Part shown: in pieces, positions 33,092 through 42,479 of the stretch
Numbering within the stretch: position 1 is the first letter of the stretch
Layout: each line of letters starts with the position of its first letter
Source of the DNA: Oceanospirillum sanctuarii
GTDB taxonomy: Bacteria > Pseudomonadota > Gammaproteobacteria > Pseudomonadales > Halomonadaceae
Direction: 5' to 3'
Length of the DNA: 64,000 nucleotides
NCBI RefSeq assembly: GCF_002150805.1
Contig: NZ_MTBA01000001.1
Coordinates: forward strand, 297,854-361,853
Program-made: the position numbers and the translations under genes
The notes under the pieces: generated by a model
The model's database searches: none
What the model was told of the DNA's origin: nothing
Seen by the model: only the letters and a program-made list of their open reading frames with translations

Positions 33092-34723
33092 TTAACTTAG
33101 TTTGAACCGGCCTGCCAACGCTTTAAGGTGATCGCTCTCCTGACTCAGAGCGTCACAGGCGGTTTGGGTTTCCAGCGCACCCTCTGCAATGCGATCAGAG
33201 GCCAGATGGATGGCACTGACGCTTTCGCTCAGATCCCGGGCTACTGCCGTTTGCTCCTCGGTCGCGGTTGCGATCTGGGTGCTCATTCCGGCAATCTGTT
33301 CTGACGCACTCAGGATATGGCCGAAGGAGTCACCAGCATCCCGGATGCGTTCAAGGCCGGTCTGCATCTGAGCTTCACTGCTGCTCATCATCTCGGCGGC
33401 TTCACCGGCGTGTTTTTGCAGTGATTCGATGATCTCGCTGATCTCACCCAGAGAGGTCTGGGTTTTTTGAGCCAGCTGACGCACTTCATCTGCAACTACG
33501 GCAAAGCCACGTCCGGCTTCACCGGCCCGTGCCGCTTCAATCGCAGCGTTCAGTGCCAGCAGGTTAGTCTGTTCGGTGATGTTACCAATCACTTCCGAGA
33601 TCACGCTGATACTGTGGCTGTCCTGTTGCAGACGTAGCACGACCTCAGCGGTCTGACTCAGTGCCGCTGCCAGCGCTTCACTCTGATCAACGGATTGCTG
33701 AATGTTTTCTTGGCTCTCTTCCGCTTCAGACTTCGCCTGATTACTCTGCTCTGAAGCATCAAAAGTACGTTGAACCACTTCACTGAAACCCGCTTGCATC
33801 TGTTCTGTCGCAGCCGCGATCTGAGAGATCTCACTGCGCTGTGTATCCAGATTGCGGGTAGTTTCGTTAACACGATCACGCAAGGTATGGCTGGTGGCTT
33901 CCAGAGTTTTAACACTGTCGTTAATCTCGGTAGCCAAAGTGGTCAGACCGGTTTGCATCTGGTCAAAATATCGGGCGGCCTTACCCAGCTCATCTTTGTG
34001 GAAGAGTTTCTGATCCAGTCGGTTGCTCAGATTCCCCTGACCTACAGCCTGCATCTGATCAATGAGACGATCCAGAGGGCGGGTTACTTTCCGGGAGATC
34101 ATTACACTCATAATAATCAGGAACAGGGTGATCAGAGCGACTGCAACCGCGGTGAGTTGAATCAGGGTAGTGATCTTCTCAGCCTCTGCTGTTTTGATGG
34201 CAATCGCTTCTTCTTCCAGATCCTGTTGCAGTCGGCCCAGCAGATCAACGATTTCATTGAAGGGAGCGAGCATAGGGCCCAGCATCTCTTTACGGGCCAT
34301 GATGATACGGCCTCTGTTGATCAGACTGATGTAGTTTTCCTGCATCTTGCGATAGGCATCGATGCGTTGTTGGTAATCAGCAATATCCGCTTTGATTTTA
34401 GGTGTGTCTGCAAGGCGTTCCATATTCTCCATCGCAGCTTCAACTTTTTCATCGTTGTAGCGAATGGTCTCTAGGATCTTCCTGTGCTCCTTGGAATCGT
34501 TAGTCAGGCCGTAGTCGAGGGCGAAGCGACGATAGGTCACGGTGTAGTATCTGAGATCGGATACGGTAGAAAGCAGGCTGACATTGCGGTCTACCACTGT
34601 CACAAACTGGTTTTGAATACCGTTGATGGACAGCAGCAGATGCAGGCTGAGGGCGATAATGGCGGTAATCGCGGCTCCGAAAACAATCTGGAGGGCGCGG
34701 GGAATCGAAGTGTTATTTAACAT
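33092..34723 (-). CDS. Methyl-accepting chemotaxis protein
   Basis: A 543-residue chemoreceptor. A helix at about 12-32, a helical periplasmic four-helix-bundle domain (to about 190), a second helix (195-215), a HAMP domain ([22 protein letters not shown]) and a long signalling coiled coil whose hairpin tip carries the conserved [37 protein letters not shown] region. There is no CheR-binding pentapeptide at the end. The ligand is unknown; the site next to the DctBD-like system suggests, weakly, an organic acid. CheA/CheW genes are elsewhere. Confidence 0.93.
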   Translation of the reverse strand: MLNNTSIPRALQIVFGAAITAIIALSLHLLLSINGIQNQFVTVVDRNVSLLSTVSDLRYYTVTYRRFALDYGLTNDSKEHRKILETIRYNDEKVEAAMENMERLADTPKIKADIADYQQRIDAYRKMQENYISLINRGRIIMARKEMLGPMLAPFNEIVDLLGRLQQDLEEEAIAIKTAEAEKITTLIQLTAVAVALITLFLIIMSVMISRKVTRPLDRLIDQMQAVGQGNLSNRLDQKLFHKDELGKAARYFDQMQTGLTTLATEINDSVKTLEATSHTLRDRVNETTRNLDTQRSEISQIAAATEQMQAGFSEVVQRTFDASEQSNQAKSEAEESQENIQQSVDQSEALAAALSQTAEVVLRLQQDSHSISVISEVIGNITEQTNLLALNAAIEAARAGEAGRGFAVVADEVRQLAQKTQTSLGEISEIIESLQKHAGEAAEMMSSSEAQMQTGLERIRDAGDSFGHILSASEQIAGMSTQIATATEEQTAVARDLSESVSAIHLASDRIAEGALETQTACDALSQESDHLKALAGRFKLS

Positions 34724-35024
34724 AGCCAGCTTCCAATGTGATCCGGAGTTTGCAGTTCACAGGCTGCAATAGGCTCCAGAAAGTTAAAAAAGGATTGTGC
34801 ACGGATGCGACCTATACGAAAGTCGTGCTTTGTTGGATGCTATTTTGATGTATGTCAAAAGCTATTAGAAGTAGTCAGAAGCTATCTTTAAGATAGATAG
34901 CACCTATTAATTAAGCAGGTGTCCGGATTTGAGTAATTAGGAGCAGAAATGCGGTTTTAGCGCTGAAGAAACGGAGCGTAAAACGATTTCTCTTCATTCG
35001 CTTTCGTTATTACCGGGAGTTACC
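34724..35024 (-). other. Intergenic region upstream of the chemoreceptor gene
   Basis: No gene is seen in these 301 bases. A perfect 7-1-7 palindrome, CTATCTT-T-AAGATAG (34882-34896), lies about 160 bases upstream of the chemoreceptor start and may be an operator. The sequence is AT-rich, as expected for a promoter region. Confidence 0.4.
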
Positions 35025-36404
35025 CTATGACAGAAGGCCTGATGCCGGCAGGGATACTGTGAAACAGCTGCCAGTTGGTGCTTCTGTTGTACTGGATACC
35101 CTGAGCTCGCCGCCATGGGCTTCAATCACTGCTTTCACCAGACTTAATCCCAGGCCAAGACCTTTGCTGCCACGGCTTTTATCCCCCCGATAGAGGCGAT
35201 CAAAAATATGTGGCAGATCTTCCTCCGAAATGCCGCAGCCCTGATCCTGCACTGAGATGATAGTGTGTTGGTCGGTGCAGCGAATGGATAGTTCAATCCG
35301 ACTGTTTTCTGGTGAAAACTTGAGTGCGTTATCCAACAGGTTAAGCAGTACCTGCCGCAGACGAAGTTCATCAGCTACGAGCGTGCAGGGCGCACAACTT
35401 TTCAGCTGGATTTCACAGCCTTTGTCTTCTGCGATAAAGCTGTAGACCTCAATCGCCTGTAGCGCGATCGCTTCCGGATCCAGAGGTTGTTTGTTCAGAG
35501 GTAGCGTACCGGTTTCCGCCTGACTGATATCCATCAGAGTGGTCAGCATCTTTTCAATACGCTCACTTTCTTCGCTGATGGTCGCAAGAGCCTCAAAAGT
35601 TTGTGGGTCGTTTTGTACGGAGGGCTGCATCAGCAACTGTTCCACTCTGAGGCGTTGTCTTGCCAGAGGTGTTCTGAGGTCATGGGCGACGTTGTCCAGT
35701 GATGCCTGCATGCCGTTAAAAAGCCGCTCAATGGTGTCCAGAAAGCGATTGGTTTGTTCCGCCAGTTGCCCCAGTTCTGTATCCGGTTCTGCGACCCGAA
35801 AGCGCTGATGAAGGTCAGTCTGCTGCTGCATCTGTTGGCTGGTGCGGAGGAAATCCCGCAAAGGATGCAAGGCGTGGCGATGGATGCGATGCATCAGAAA
35901 CAAACTGATCAGAATCAGCGGCAACAGGGTGAAAAGCATCGCCCAGCGATAGGCGACCTGTTGCTCCTGGCGCTCTAGGCTGCCCAGTCCCAGTGTAAAG
36001 CTCAGCCCTTCGGATACCTCATTGCGAACCAGCCAGCGATTTTTCTCCGTATTCAGTACCGGCCAGCGGGGATCTGTCAGTCGCAGAAGGCTTTCATCAG
36101 ATAGGTTTTGATTGGTAAACCTGCGTCCACGAGGATCAGAAATTTCGATCAGCCAAAGCTCAGAATCAACCTGTTCCTGCTCGATTACTTCGATCAGCTT
36201 ATCAAGTCCTGCGTGGCTCAATATGCGCTGATAATTCTGCATACGGGCATCGATCAGTCCAAAGTCTTTGCTGACCAGTGACTGATAGAGAAAGTAATCC
36301 GCTATCGATGCAAAAAAGAGGCAGAGCACACAAAGGGTGAGTCCGATACGTTTGCTGAGCTGAAAACTGGTGAGTGCCTGTGCGTCGCTGGTTGAAGAAC
36401 CCAT
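35025..36404 (-). CDS. Sensor histidine kinase (OmpR-type system)
   Basis: A 459-residue membrane kinase: helix 20-41, a periplasmic domain of about 115 residues, second helix 156-173, HAMP (174-228), HisKA with His241 in NVAHDLRTPLARQRLRVEQL, N box (QVLLNLLDNALKFS), G1 (DQGCGIS), F (IFDRLYRGDKS) and G2 (GLGLGLSLVKAVIEAHGG). It follows its response regulator gene by five bases. The pair is divergent from a secreted HbpS/GlcG-like protein gene, suggesting that protein is its sensory partner or target. Confidence 0.93.
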   Translation of the reverse strand: MGSSTSDAQALTSFQLSKRIGLTLCVLCLFFASIADYFLYQSLVSKDFGLIDARMQNYQRILSHAGLDKLIEVIEQEQVDSELWLIEISDPRGRRFTNQNLSDESLLRLTDPRWPVLNTEKNRWLVRNEVSEGLSFTLGLGSLERQEQQVAYRWAMLFTLLPLILISLFLMHRIHRHALHPLRDFLRTSQQMQQQTDLHQRFRVAEPDTELGQLAEQTNRFLDTIERLFNGMQASLDNVAHDLRTPLARQRLRVEQLLMQPSVQNDPQTFEALATISEESERIEKMLTTLMDISQAETGTLPLNKQPLDPEAIALQAIEVYSFIAEDKGCEIQLKSCAPCTLVADELRLRQVLLNLLDNALKFSPENSRIELSIRCTDQHTIISVQDQGCGISEEDLPHIFDRLYRGDKSRGSKGLGLGLSLVKAVIEAHGGELRVSSTTEAPTGSCFTVSLPASGLLS

Positions 36405-36409
36405 TTCGG

Positions 36410-37099
36410 CTAATCCTCCGCCTTAAGCACGTAACCGATACCTCTCAGGGTATGCAGCAGCTTTGGGGAGAAATCCTTATCAATTTTGCTGCGTAAACGA
36501 CAAACCAGCACATCCACTACATTGGTTTGCGGATCAAACTGATAGTCCCATACCTGTTCCAGAATCATGGTTTTTGACAGCACCTTGCCCGGGTTTTCCA
36601 GCAGGTATTCCAACAGGCTGAGTTCGCGTGGCTGTAGCGTGATCAGCGTTTCGCCACGGGTAACCTTCTTGCTGATGCGATCCAGGGTCAGGTCTGCCAG
36701 TTGCAGACTGGTCGATATCTGAGTATTGCTCTGGCTATCCGTACGACGTCTTAAAAGTGCCTGCACACGGGCCTGCAGCTCGATAAAGGAGAAGGGCTTG
36801 GTGAGATAGTCATCACTACCGGTTTCCAGTCCCAAAACTCTATCGTTAACGGTATGGCGGGCGCTGAGAATCAGAATGGGCAGGTTATGGCCGGAAGCTC
36901 TTAATTCACGGATCAGGCTTAAGCCATCAAGTCCCGGCAGCATCAGATCGATAATCGCAGCATCATGGGGCTGATCTTTAGCCAAAAGCAGGGCTTCGTG
37001 GCCATCAGAAAGGCCATTGACGGTATAGCCCTGCTCGCGAAAACCTTGGCAGATAAAGTCCAGCAGCGTGGGGTCATCTTCAACAACAAGCAGTTTCAT
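36410..37099 (-). CDS. OmpR/PhoB family response regulator
   Basis: A 229-residue regulator. Receiver domain with Asp51 (DAAIIDLMLPGLDGLSL) and Lys in DYLTKPF; winged-helix output domain with LTLDRISKKVTRG, LQPRELSLLEYLLENPGKVLSKTMILEQVWDY in part and VVDVLVCRLRSKID. It is the first gene of the two-component operon. The 18 bp palindrome at 37225-37242, between it and the divergent HbpS/GlcG-like gene, is the likely binding site. Confidence 0.94.
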   Translation of the reverse strand: MKLLVVEDDPTLLDFICQGFREQGYTVNGLSDGHEALLLAKDQPHDAAIIDLMLPGLDGLSLIRELRASGHNLPILILSARHTVNDRVLGLETGSDDYLTKPFSFIELQARVQALLRRRTDSQSNTQISTSLQLADLTLDRISKKVTRGETLITLQPRELSLLEYLLENPGKVLSKTMILEQVWDYQFDPQTNVVDVLVCRLRSKIDKDFSPKLLHTLRGIGYVLKAED

Positions 37100-37224
37100 A
37101 GGCTAAACCGATAAAAGGTGAATCGTTTGATCCGTGAATCGATTGGTCAGTGAATTGACAGACAAGCGAACCATAAGAATCAAAGGGCATAAGTGAAGTG
37201 TATCAGTCAGAGCCTGACTCGTTG

Positions 37225-37242
37225 CATTACAAATTTGTAATG
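37225..37242. promoter_or_regulatory. 18 bp palindrome between two-component system and HbpS-like gene
   Basis: CATTACAAATTTGTAATG is a perfect palindrome, 126 bases from the response regulator start and 116 bases from the start of the HbpS/GlcG-like gene. It is a likely operator for both divergent units. Confidence 0.6.
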
Positions 37243-37357
37243 TCCCGGCAAGGTTGTGGTAAGTCAGCTGCTGTTAGATTGCTCATCAACAAACAGGAAT
37301 TGGACAACCCCTTATTCAATTCTTATTCAGATAGCGAAATAACAACAGGTGATTCCT

Positions 37358-37849
37358 ATGCAAAGCAAACTGACTTTTAAAATGGCACTGGCCGGACTAA
37401 CTCTGATCGCTGGTAGTGCAATGGCTGCTAATACAACCACGCAAACGACGCTTCTGACCACAGATGCTGCAGTTCAACTGGTTAACGATGCACTGCAGTC
37501 CTGTCGTGCAGATGGTTACGCGGTAAGCGTATCCGTTGTAGATCGTAGTGGTAACCTGATCGCTATGGCCCGTAACGAGATGGCAGGCCCTCACACCATT
37601 TCCAGCAGCTATCAGAAAGCTTTTACTGCAGCGAGCATGGGGCAGGATACTGGAAAGCTGGCAAAAGTAATTGCTGAGAAACCTTTTTTGGAAGGTCTGC
37701 GCGATATGAACGACAACCTGCTGATGCTGCCGGGTGGTCTGCCGGTTAGTGTTGATGGATTCCGCGTTGCAGGTATCGGTGTCGGCGGTGCGCCTGGCGG
37801 TCATCTGGATGCTAAATGCGCTCAGGATGCGATTGCTAAGCTGAAGTAA
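37358..37849 (+). CDS. Secreted GlcG/HbpS-like haem-binding family protein
   Basis: A 163-residue exported protein: signal peptide with likely cleavage after residue 23 (LIAGSAMA), then a single GlcG/HbpS domain with LVNDALQSCRADGYAVSVSVVDRSGNLIAMAR, SYQKAFTAASMGQDTG, LPGGLPV and GGAPGGHLDAKCAQDAI. In Streptomyces the secreted HbpS binds haem and signals redox stress to the SenS/SenR two-component system. Here the gene is divergent from a kinase/regulator pair, which suggests an analogous system. ATG 37358 follows ACAGGTGA. Haem binding itself is inferred from the family. Confidence 0.88.
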   Translation: MQSKLTFKMALAGLTLIAGSAMAANTTTQTTLLTTDAAVQLVNDALQSCRADGYAVSVSVVDRSGNLIAMARNEMAGPHTISSSYQKAFTAASMGQDTGKLAKVIAEKPFLEGLRDMNDNLLMLPGGLPVSVDGFRVAGIGVGGAPGGHLDAKCAQDAIAKLK

Positions 37850-37875
37850 TAATCTGCTGAAGTTGGCTGTACGAA

Positions 37876-37906
37876 AAAGCCCCGATCTTCTTGAGATCGG
37901 GGCTTT
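37876..37906. terminator. Bidirectional terminator
   Basis: AAAGCCCCGATCT and AGATCGGGGCTTT form a 13 bp stem with a 5-base loop, between the convergent HbpS-like and binding-protein/GGDEF genes. Confidence 0.88.
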
Positions 37907-37955
37907 CGTTTATCTATCGTTTATCGACGCTTTTGTTATTGATCCGGTCAGTGTC

Positions 37956-40004
37956 TCAAATACTGGTTGAGGTCTGATTGGTTCGGGTTATCAGCACATT
38001 GCGGCCTTTCTCTTTACCTGTTTTGATCCTTTCTTCGACCACATGCAGCAGTTGCTTGCTGTTCAGCTCTGCTGGAGAAAACTCCTGAGTTTCAACTACT
38101 CCTATGGTAACGGTGGCGAAGAAGCTGTTGTTGCCGGTATCAAACCTGTGATGGGCGATATGATTGCGGATGCGATCACAGGCAACCTGAGTTTCCTCAA
38201 GGTTGGTGTTGGGCAGCAAAATGGCAAAGTTTTTACCGGCATAGCGCGCCACTAAGTCCATAGGGCGAACCTGTTGCTGAATAATGTCCGACAGGGTTTC
38301 GATCACATAATCGCCGGTATGCTCACCGTATTCGGTGTTAATCAGCTCCATACGATCAATGTCTATCAGTGCCACGGAGAAGTTACCCTCGCCGAATTTA
38401 ACCCGCTGCATGAAGGCTCCCAGACGGCTCATAAAGTAGCGGCGGTTCAGCACCCCGGTCATGGCATCGGTAATGGTTAACTGTTCAACCTGGCGGCGGG
38501 TTTTCTGACTCTCGGTGATATCCAGCAGAACACCGTGACTAATGTTTACGCTGCCATCACTCATGTGCTCCAGAACTTCACCACGACAACGTACCCAGCG
38601 GGTCTGGCTCTCATCATCAACCAGCTCTGCTTCCAGTTCAAAACGACCTTTCTGCTTACGGATCTCATCACTGAAACAGGAGAAAAAGTGCCGGACGGAA
38701 AGCAGAGATTCATCGGCCTGCACTTCCTGCAGGCTGAACAGGCGGGATTCGTGCTGTCCCCCTAGGAACGCGGCACCCTGCTCATCCAGAAAGAGGGCGT
38801 TGCTGCTTCGATCCCAGCGCCAGTAGCCAAGATCGCCGCCCCATAGGGTCATGGCCTCTTTCTTTTCCAGTTCTTCTTTTTCATCCGAGAGTTGCTGATT
38901 CTGTTTAACCTGATCCTGCAGGCGACGGTTAAAGGCAAACAAGAGTAACGCCATCAGAAGTGCACACAGAATCGCGGTGGTAATGATCTGTAGGCGGGCG
39001 TTCTCGAAGTAAGGTTTTTCCTCTTCAGGAGCCCACAGGAAACCTTCCAGACTGTAATCCGGTTGCAACAGGCCCAGAGAAACAAAGGTGTTGGCCATGT
39101 GTCGCCAGCGGCTGATGTTCATGTGACCCAGCTCAACCAGATCCGGCAGGATCAGCTTCTGCATCTCGTTGTGTTCATATTCCAGATGCTTGCGGCTGTG
39201 GGCGAATGGGAAGTCGCTGTATTTTTCCAGAATGATATCGATCACCTCGCCCGGGCGATCAAAGGCGTAACGCCAGCCTCTAAGGGTTGCGCGATAGAAG
39301 GCTTTTGCCAGATCCGGGTTTTCCTGAACCAGAGTTTCGCGGGTGAAAATGGTATCGCCGTAGAAATCGATGCCGTAGGAGCGGGGCAGAATCAGACGAT
39401 AAGGAATGTTTTGCTGCTCAAGATAGAAGGGTTGGTTGGTCACAAAAACAGAAACCGCGCTGACATCTTTGTTGAGTAGCTTCTGCATCGAGAAAGTAGA
39501 TGGCACCTGTTCATACTGGCGTTGAGTAATTCCTTCGGCCTGCAGCATGGCATGGGTTTCCGCATCGCTGCTCAGGTCGCCCATTTCAAGACGACGACCG
39601 ATAAAATCCTGTGGTGTATAAACGCCGGTATCCGCAAGGGTCACCATACCTGAAGCGGAGTGCTGGAAGATCACCCCCATAGCAACAACGGGTTGGCCAC
39701 TGGTACGGGCTAACAGGAGTTCAGAGCCGGTGACACCAAAATCGGCATTGCCATTTAAAACTTCGCCCAAAGCTGTCTGGCTAGGGCCGCCGGGGCGAAT
39801 CTCAACATCCAGTCCTTCATGGGCGTAGAAGCCTTTTTCTTTGGCGGCGTAGAAACCGGCAAATTCAAACTGATGGGTCCATGGCAGTTGTAAAACTACT
39901 TTTTGGGCAGCGAATGCCTTTGATTGGTTCGACAAAACAGGAGCCAAAACAAAGGTTAGACCTAGGAGGAGGGCGAGTCTGAATGATCCAACAGCGCGAT
40001 ACAT
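37956..40004 (-). CDS. THI5/NMT1-like binding protein fused to PAS and degenerate GGDEF
   Basis: A 682-residue membrane sensor. After a signal sequence, residues 35-325 are a periplasmic solute-binding domain of the NMT1/THI5-SsuA type (QLPWTHQFEFAGFYAAKEKGFYAHEGLDVEI in part; GNADFGVTGSELLLAR). A helix at about 340-360 leads to a coiled coil, a PAS domain (WGGDLGYWRWDRSSNALFLDE...) and a GGDEF domain (about 510-675). The active-site motif is AGKNF (589-593) instead of GGDEF, so cyclase activity is very unlikely, but the inhibitory RxxD site (RPMD, 580-583) is intact at the right distance. It probably links a pyrimidine- or aromatic-like ligand to c-di-GMP binding. Confidence 0.9.
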   Translation of the reverse strand: MYRAVGSFRLALLLGLTFVLAPVLSNQSKAFAAQKVVLQLPWTHQFEFAGFYAAKEKGFYAHEGLDVEIRPGGPSQTALGEVLNGNADFGVTGSELLLARTSGQPVVAMGVIFQHSASGMVTLADTGVYTPQDFIGRRLEMGDLSSDAETHAMLQAEGITQRQYEQVPSTFSMQKLLNKDVSAVSVFVTNQPFYLEQQNIPYRLILPRSYGIDFYGDTIFTRETLVQENPDLAKAFYRATLRGWRYAFDRPGEVIDIILEKYSDFPFAHSRKHLEYEHNEMQKLILPDLVELGHMNISRWRHMANTFVSLGLLQPDYSLEGFLWAPEEEKPYFENARLQIITTAILCALLMALLLFAFNRRLQDQVKQNQQLSDEKEELEKKEAMTLWGGDLGYWRWDRSSNALFLDEQGAAFLGGQHESRLFSLQEVQADESLLSVRHFFSCFSDEIRKQKGRFELEAELVDDESQTRWVRCRGEVLEHMSDGSVNISHGVLLDITESQKTRRQVEQLTITDAMTGVLNRRYFMSRLGAFMQRVKFGEGNFSVALIDIDRMELINTEYGEHTGDYVIETLSDIIQQQVRPMDLVARYAGKNFAILLPNTNLEETQVACDRIRNHIAHHRFDTGNNSFFATVTIGVVETQEFSPAELNSKQLLHVVEERIKTGKEKGRNVLITRTNQTSTSI

Positions 40005-40253
40005 GCGTTTTAAATCCTTTAACTAACCTGATGACCGGTCTCAGGCGTTGAAGCGGTGACAAAGTTCTTAGCAATATAGCAGATTAAAAACACCAAATAT
40101 AACCAGACGTTAGCGGATTAAGTTTTTTATGATCTGAGTGAATTTAAAGCAGTTTTTAGCTTTCAGATAAGTACCCGCCAATGGGGTTTTGGCTGAGTAC
40201 GAAGGGAGGTTGGCGCTGGCTCAGATGATGGAAAGCAGATGGTGCGTGATAAA

Positions 40254-40281
40254 AAACGGCCTGATCTGAATCAGGCCGTTT
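40254..40281. terminator. Terminator after the MscS gene
   Basis: AAACGGCCTGA and TCAGGCCGTTT pair perfectly over 11 bp with a 6-base loop and an A run on the plus strand (T run for the minus-strand gene). Confidence 0.9.
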
Positions 40282-40287
40282 GTGGAT

Positions 40288-41544
40288 TTAGCGGGGATTG
40301 GTTTCCAGTGGCGAGGAAACCACAGGCGAGGAAACCACAGGCGCGGGTTGATCCTGCAATGGGCGGTGGATATTGCCACTGTCTCCTGCCAGTGCCTGAT
40401 GGTGCTCTCCATTTTTAAACATCTGAGCTTCAGGCTTATCCTGAGCAAAATGGATAGTGGAGGTTGGGAAGGCGCATTCAGCACCTTTAGACAGCACGAT
40501 ATCCAGTATTTTCAGCATCACATCTTCTTTGATCTGGTGATAGGTCACCCAGTCGGTTGTCTTGGTAAAGCAGTAAACAAAGAAATCCAGTGATGAGCTG
40601 GCAAACTGGTTGAAGTTTACGATTAGAGTCTGATCCAGATCGATTTCAGGGTGTGATCGCAGCATATAGCGAACTTCTTCCGTAATTTCCCGCATTTTGT
40701 CTGCGTCATCGTAACGGATGCCGATGGTTTCGTAGATACGGCGATTGTGCATTCGGGATGGGTTCTCTACCGCGATGGATGAGAAGCTGGCATTAGGAAC
40801 ATACAGCGGGCGCTTGTCGAATGTGCGAATAACGGTCTGACGCCAGCCTATGCGCTCAACCACACCTTCAATATTACGGTCCGGAGAGCGGATCCAGTCG
40901 CCTTCCGAAAACGGGCGATCCAGATAGATTGTCAGACCACCAAAGAAGTTGGCCAGCATATCTTTTGCGGCAAAACCCACCGCCATGCCGCCGATGCCTC
41001 CGAAGGCAAGCACACCGGAAACACTAAAGCCCAGTGTCTGCAGTGCCACAAGGCCGGACGTAATAAAAACAGATAAACGCAGAAGCTTAGTGACCGCGTC
41101 TAAGGTGGTGCGATCAAAGGCTTTTCCCTGAGCTGCTTTGGCTTCGATCAGATTGTGCTCGGCACGTTTGATCAGGCGGGTCAGGCCCATCGCAATCAGA
41201 GCGATAACCAGAACATCCCTTATGGCGGGAATGGCATCAAAGATGGTGGTGCCTGTTTCCTGACCGATGATCTTGCAGCTGAAGCTGATACCCAGAACCC
41301 AGAGGATCAGAGTGAGGGGACGCTGAATAGCATAGATAAAGGCTTCATCCCAGGGGGTGCGGGTGTGGCTGGCAACATCATGGAGCTTACGCAGCAGGCG
41401 TACCTGCAAAATATTGATCAGACCTGTGGCCAGTAAGACGACAAAAATCTGGATAACCCAGGTTTCGGCGTTAAGAATCTGACTGGCCTGATTGATCAAT
41501 TCGGCTTCTAAAAAATCCTGCTGAGGTACTGCATCCTGGTTCAT
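40288..41544 (-). CDS. Mechanosensitive channel, MscS family
   Basis: A 418-residue channel of the MscS superfamily with five predicted helices, the last being the pore helix (SGVLAFGGIGGMAVGFAAKDMLANFFGGLTIYLDRPF in part), followed by the beta domain (GDWIRS, EGVVERIGWRQTVIRTFDKRPLYVPNA) and an alpha-beta cage domain. It opens under membrane tension on osmotic downshock. ATG 41544 is chosen since CAGGTCA lies upstream; an earlier start adds 36 atypical residues. The C-terminal tail is divergent and contains a duplicated VVSSP encoded by a 15 bp tandem repeat. Confidence 0.92.
   Translation of the reverse strand: MNQDAVPQQDFLEAELINQASQILNAETWVIQIFVVLLATGLINILQVRLLRKLHDVASHTRTPWDEAFIYAIQRPLTLILWVLGISFSCKIIGQETGTTIFDAIPAIRDVLVIALIAMGLTRLIKRAEHNLIEAKAAQGKAFDRTTLDAVTKLLRLSVFITSGLVALQTLGFSVSGVLAFGGIGGMAVGFAAKDMLANFFGGLTIYLDRPFSEGDWIRSPDRNIEGVVERIGWRQTVIRTFDKRPLYVPNASFSSIAVENPSRMHNRRIYETIGIRYDDADKMREITEEVRYMLRSHPEIDLDQTLIVNFNQFASSSLDFFVYCFTKTTDWVTYHQIKEDVMLKILDIVLSKGAECAFPTSTIHFAQDKPEAQMFKNGEHHQALAGDSGNIHRPLQDQPAPVVSSPVVSSPLETNPR
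40311..40340 (-). repeat. 2 x 15 bp perfect tandem repeat in the MscS tail
   Basis: GCGAGGAAACCACAG occurs twice in succession, encoding VVSSP twice near the C-terminus of the channel. The repeat is in frame, so copy changes only lengthen the tail. Confidence 0.9.
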
Positions 41545-41724
41545 GGTCTGACCTGAAAGGGTAGTTAATACTGTATGATTCCGTTTTTTAACGCAGTTGA
41601 GACCAAAGAAATAATCGGTCTCTGGCCTCGGGCGGTAATGGAAACACAGCATTAACGACAGGGTAAAGTCAGAATAAGCATTGTGAGCCGATTTTTAGCT
41701 CTTTCCTGTCCGTTATCAGATGTT

Positions 41725-42459
41725 TTATGGCCGTTCCTGTATGAACAGTGGGCGATAGAGAAAGCCCTGAACGTAATCGACTCCCAGATATTTTGCGAAC
41801 ATTAGATCGTTTTCGTTCTCAACACCTTCAAGTATCAGTTTCTTGCCGCTGGCACGGGCGAAATGGCAGAGCGCATGCAGCAGTTGTTCATAGTGTTGTT
41901 TCTTCTGGTTTTTGATCCAGGAGCGATCCAGTTTCAGGTAATCAACTCCCAGAAGAATATCAAAAGAGAGCATGCTGTCCGGTGCACCGATATCATCCAG
42001 TGCAATCTGCAGACCATGATCCCGGTAAGCCTGACCCATGCCGCTGCTGTAAACTGCATCACTGGCATCTGTGTTTTCGATGATCTCAACCACCAGATGA
42101 CTTTTGCCTTTCAGAAGCTCTAAAAGCGGGTTGCGCTCATCGTTGCCGAAAAGTGCAAAAGCGTGGGGGTCAATGTTCAGAAAAAGCTTATCTCCCACCG
42201 GAGCAGAGGTCAGCTGCAGCCATTTCATCTGATACTCGACGTTGAAAAGACTCAGTTCATCGGCGTGCAGGGCTTCAAAGATAAGATCCGGGCGTATGGT
42301 GTCACCCTCCTGGTTATAAAAACGGGCCAGTCCTTCCCAGGCCATGATTTCACCGGACTTCAGATCGATGATGGGCTGATATTCCGCACCAAAGCGACGG
42401 TTCTGAATGATGTCGTACAGGGTGAAGTTATCGATGCCAGAAAAAACTTCTTTGAACAT
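41725..42459 (-). CDS. EAL domain c-di-GMP phosphodiesterase
   Basis: A 244-residue stand-alone EAL protein without membrane or sensor domains. The signature is EGL (42-44) rather than EAL, a common active variant. Other catalytic positions are kept: Asn95 (FLNIDP), Glu in VVEIIENTDA, DD at 155-156 (ALDDIGAP), Lys177 (LKLDRS), Glu211 (EGVEN) and Gln231 (VQGFLY). Activity is therefore likely. ATG 42459 is chosen since AAGGTAAG lies before it and the promoter elements occupy the sequence upstream; a start at 42513 would put the Fur box inside the gene. Confidence 0.9.
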   Translation of the reverse strand: MFKEVFSGIDNFTLYDIIQNRRFGAEYQPIIDLKSGEIMAWEGLARFYNQEGDTIRPDLIFEALHADELSLFNVEYQMKWLQLTSAPVGDKLFLNIDPHAFALFGNDERNPLLELLKGKSHLVVEIIENTDASDAVYSSGMGQAYRDHGLQIALDDIGAPDSMLSFDILLGVDYLKLDRSWIKNQKKQHYEQLLHALCHFARASGKKLILEGVENENDLMFAKYLGVDYVQGFLYRPLFIQERP

Positions 42460-42479
42460 TAGATGCTTACCTTGATTAT

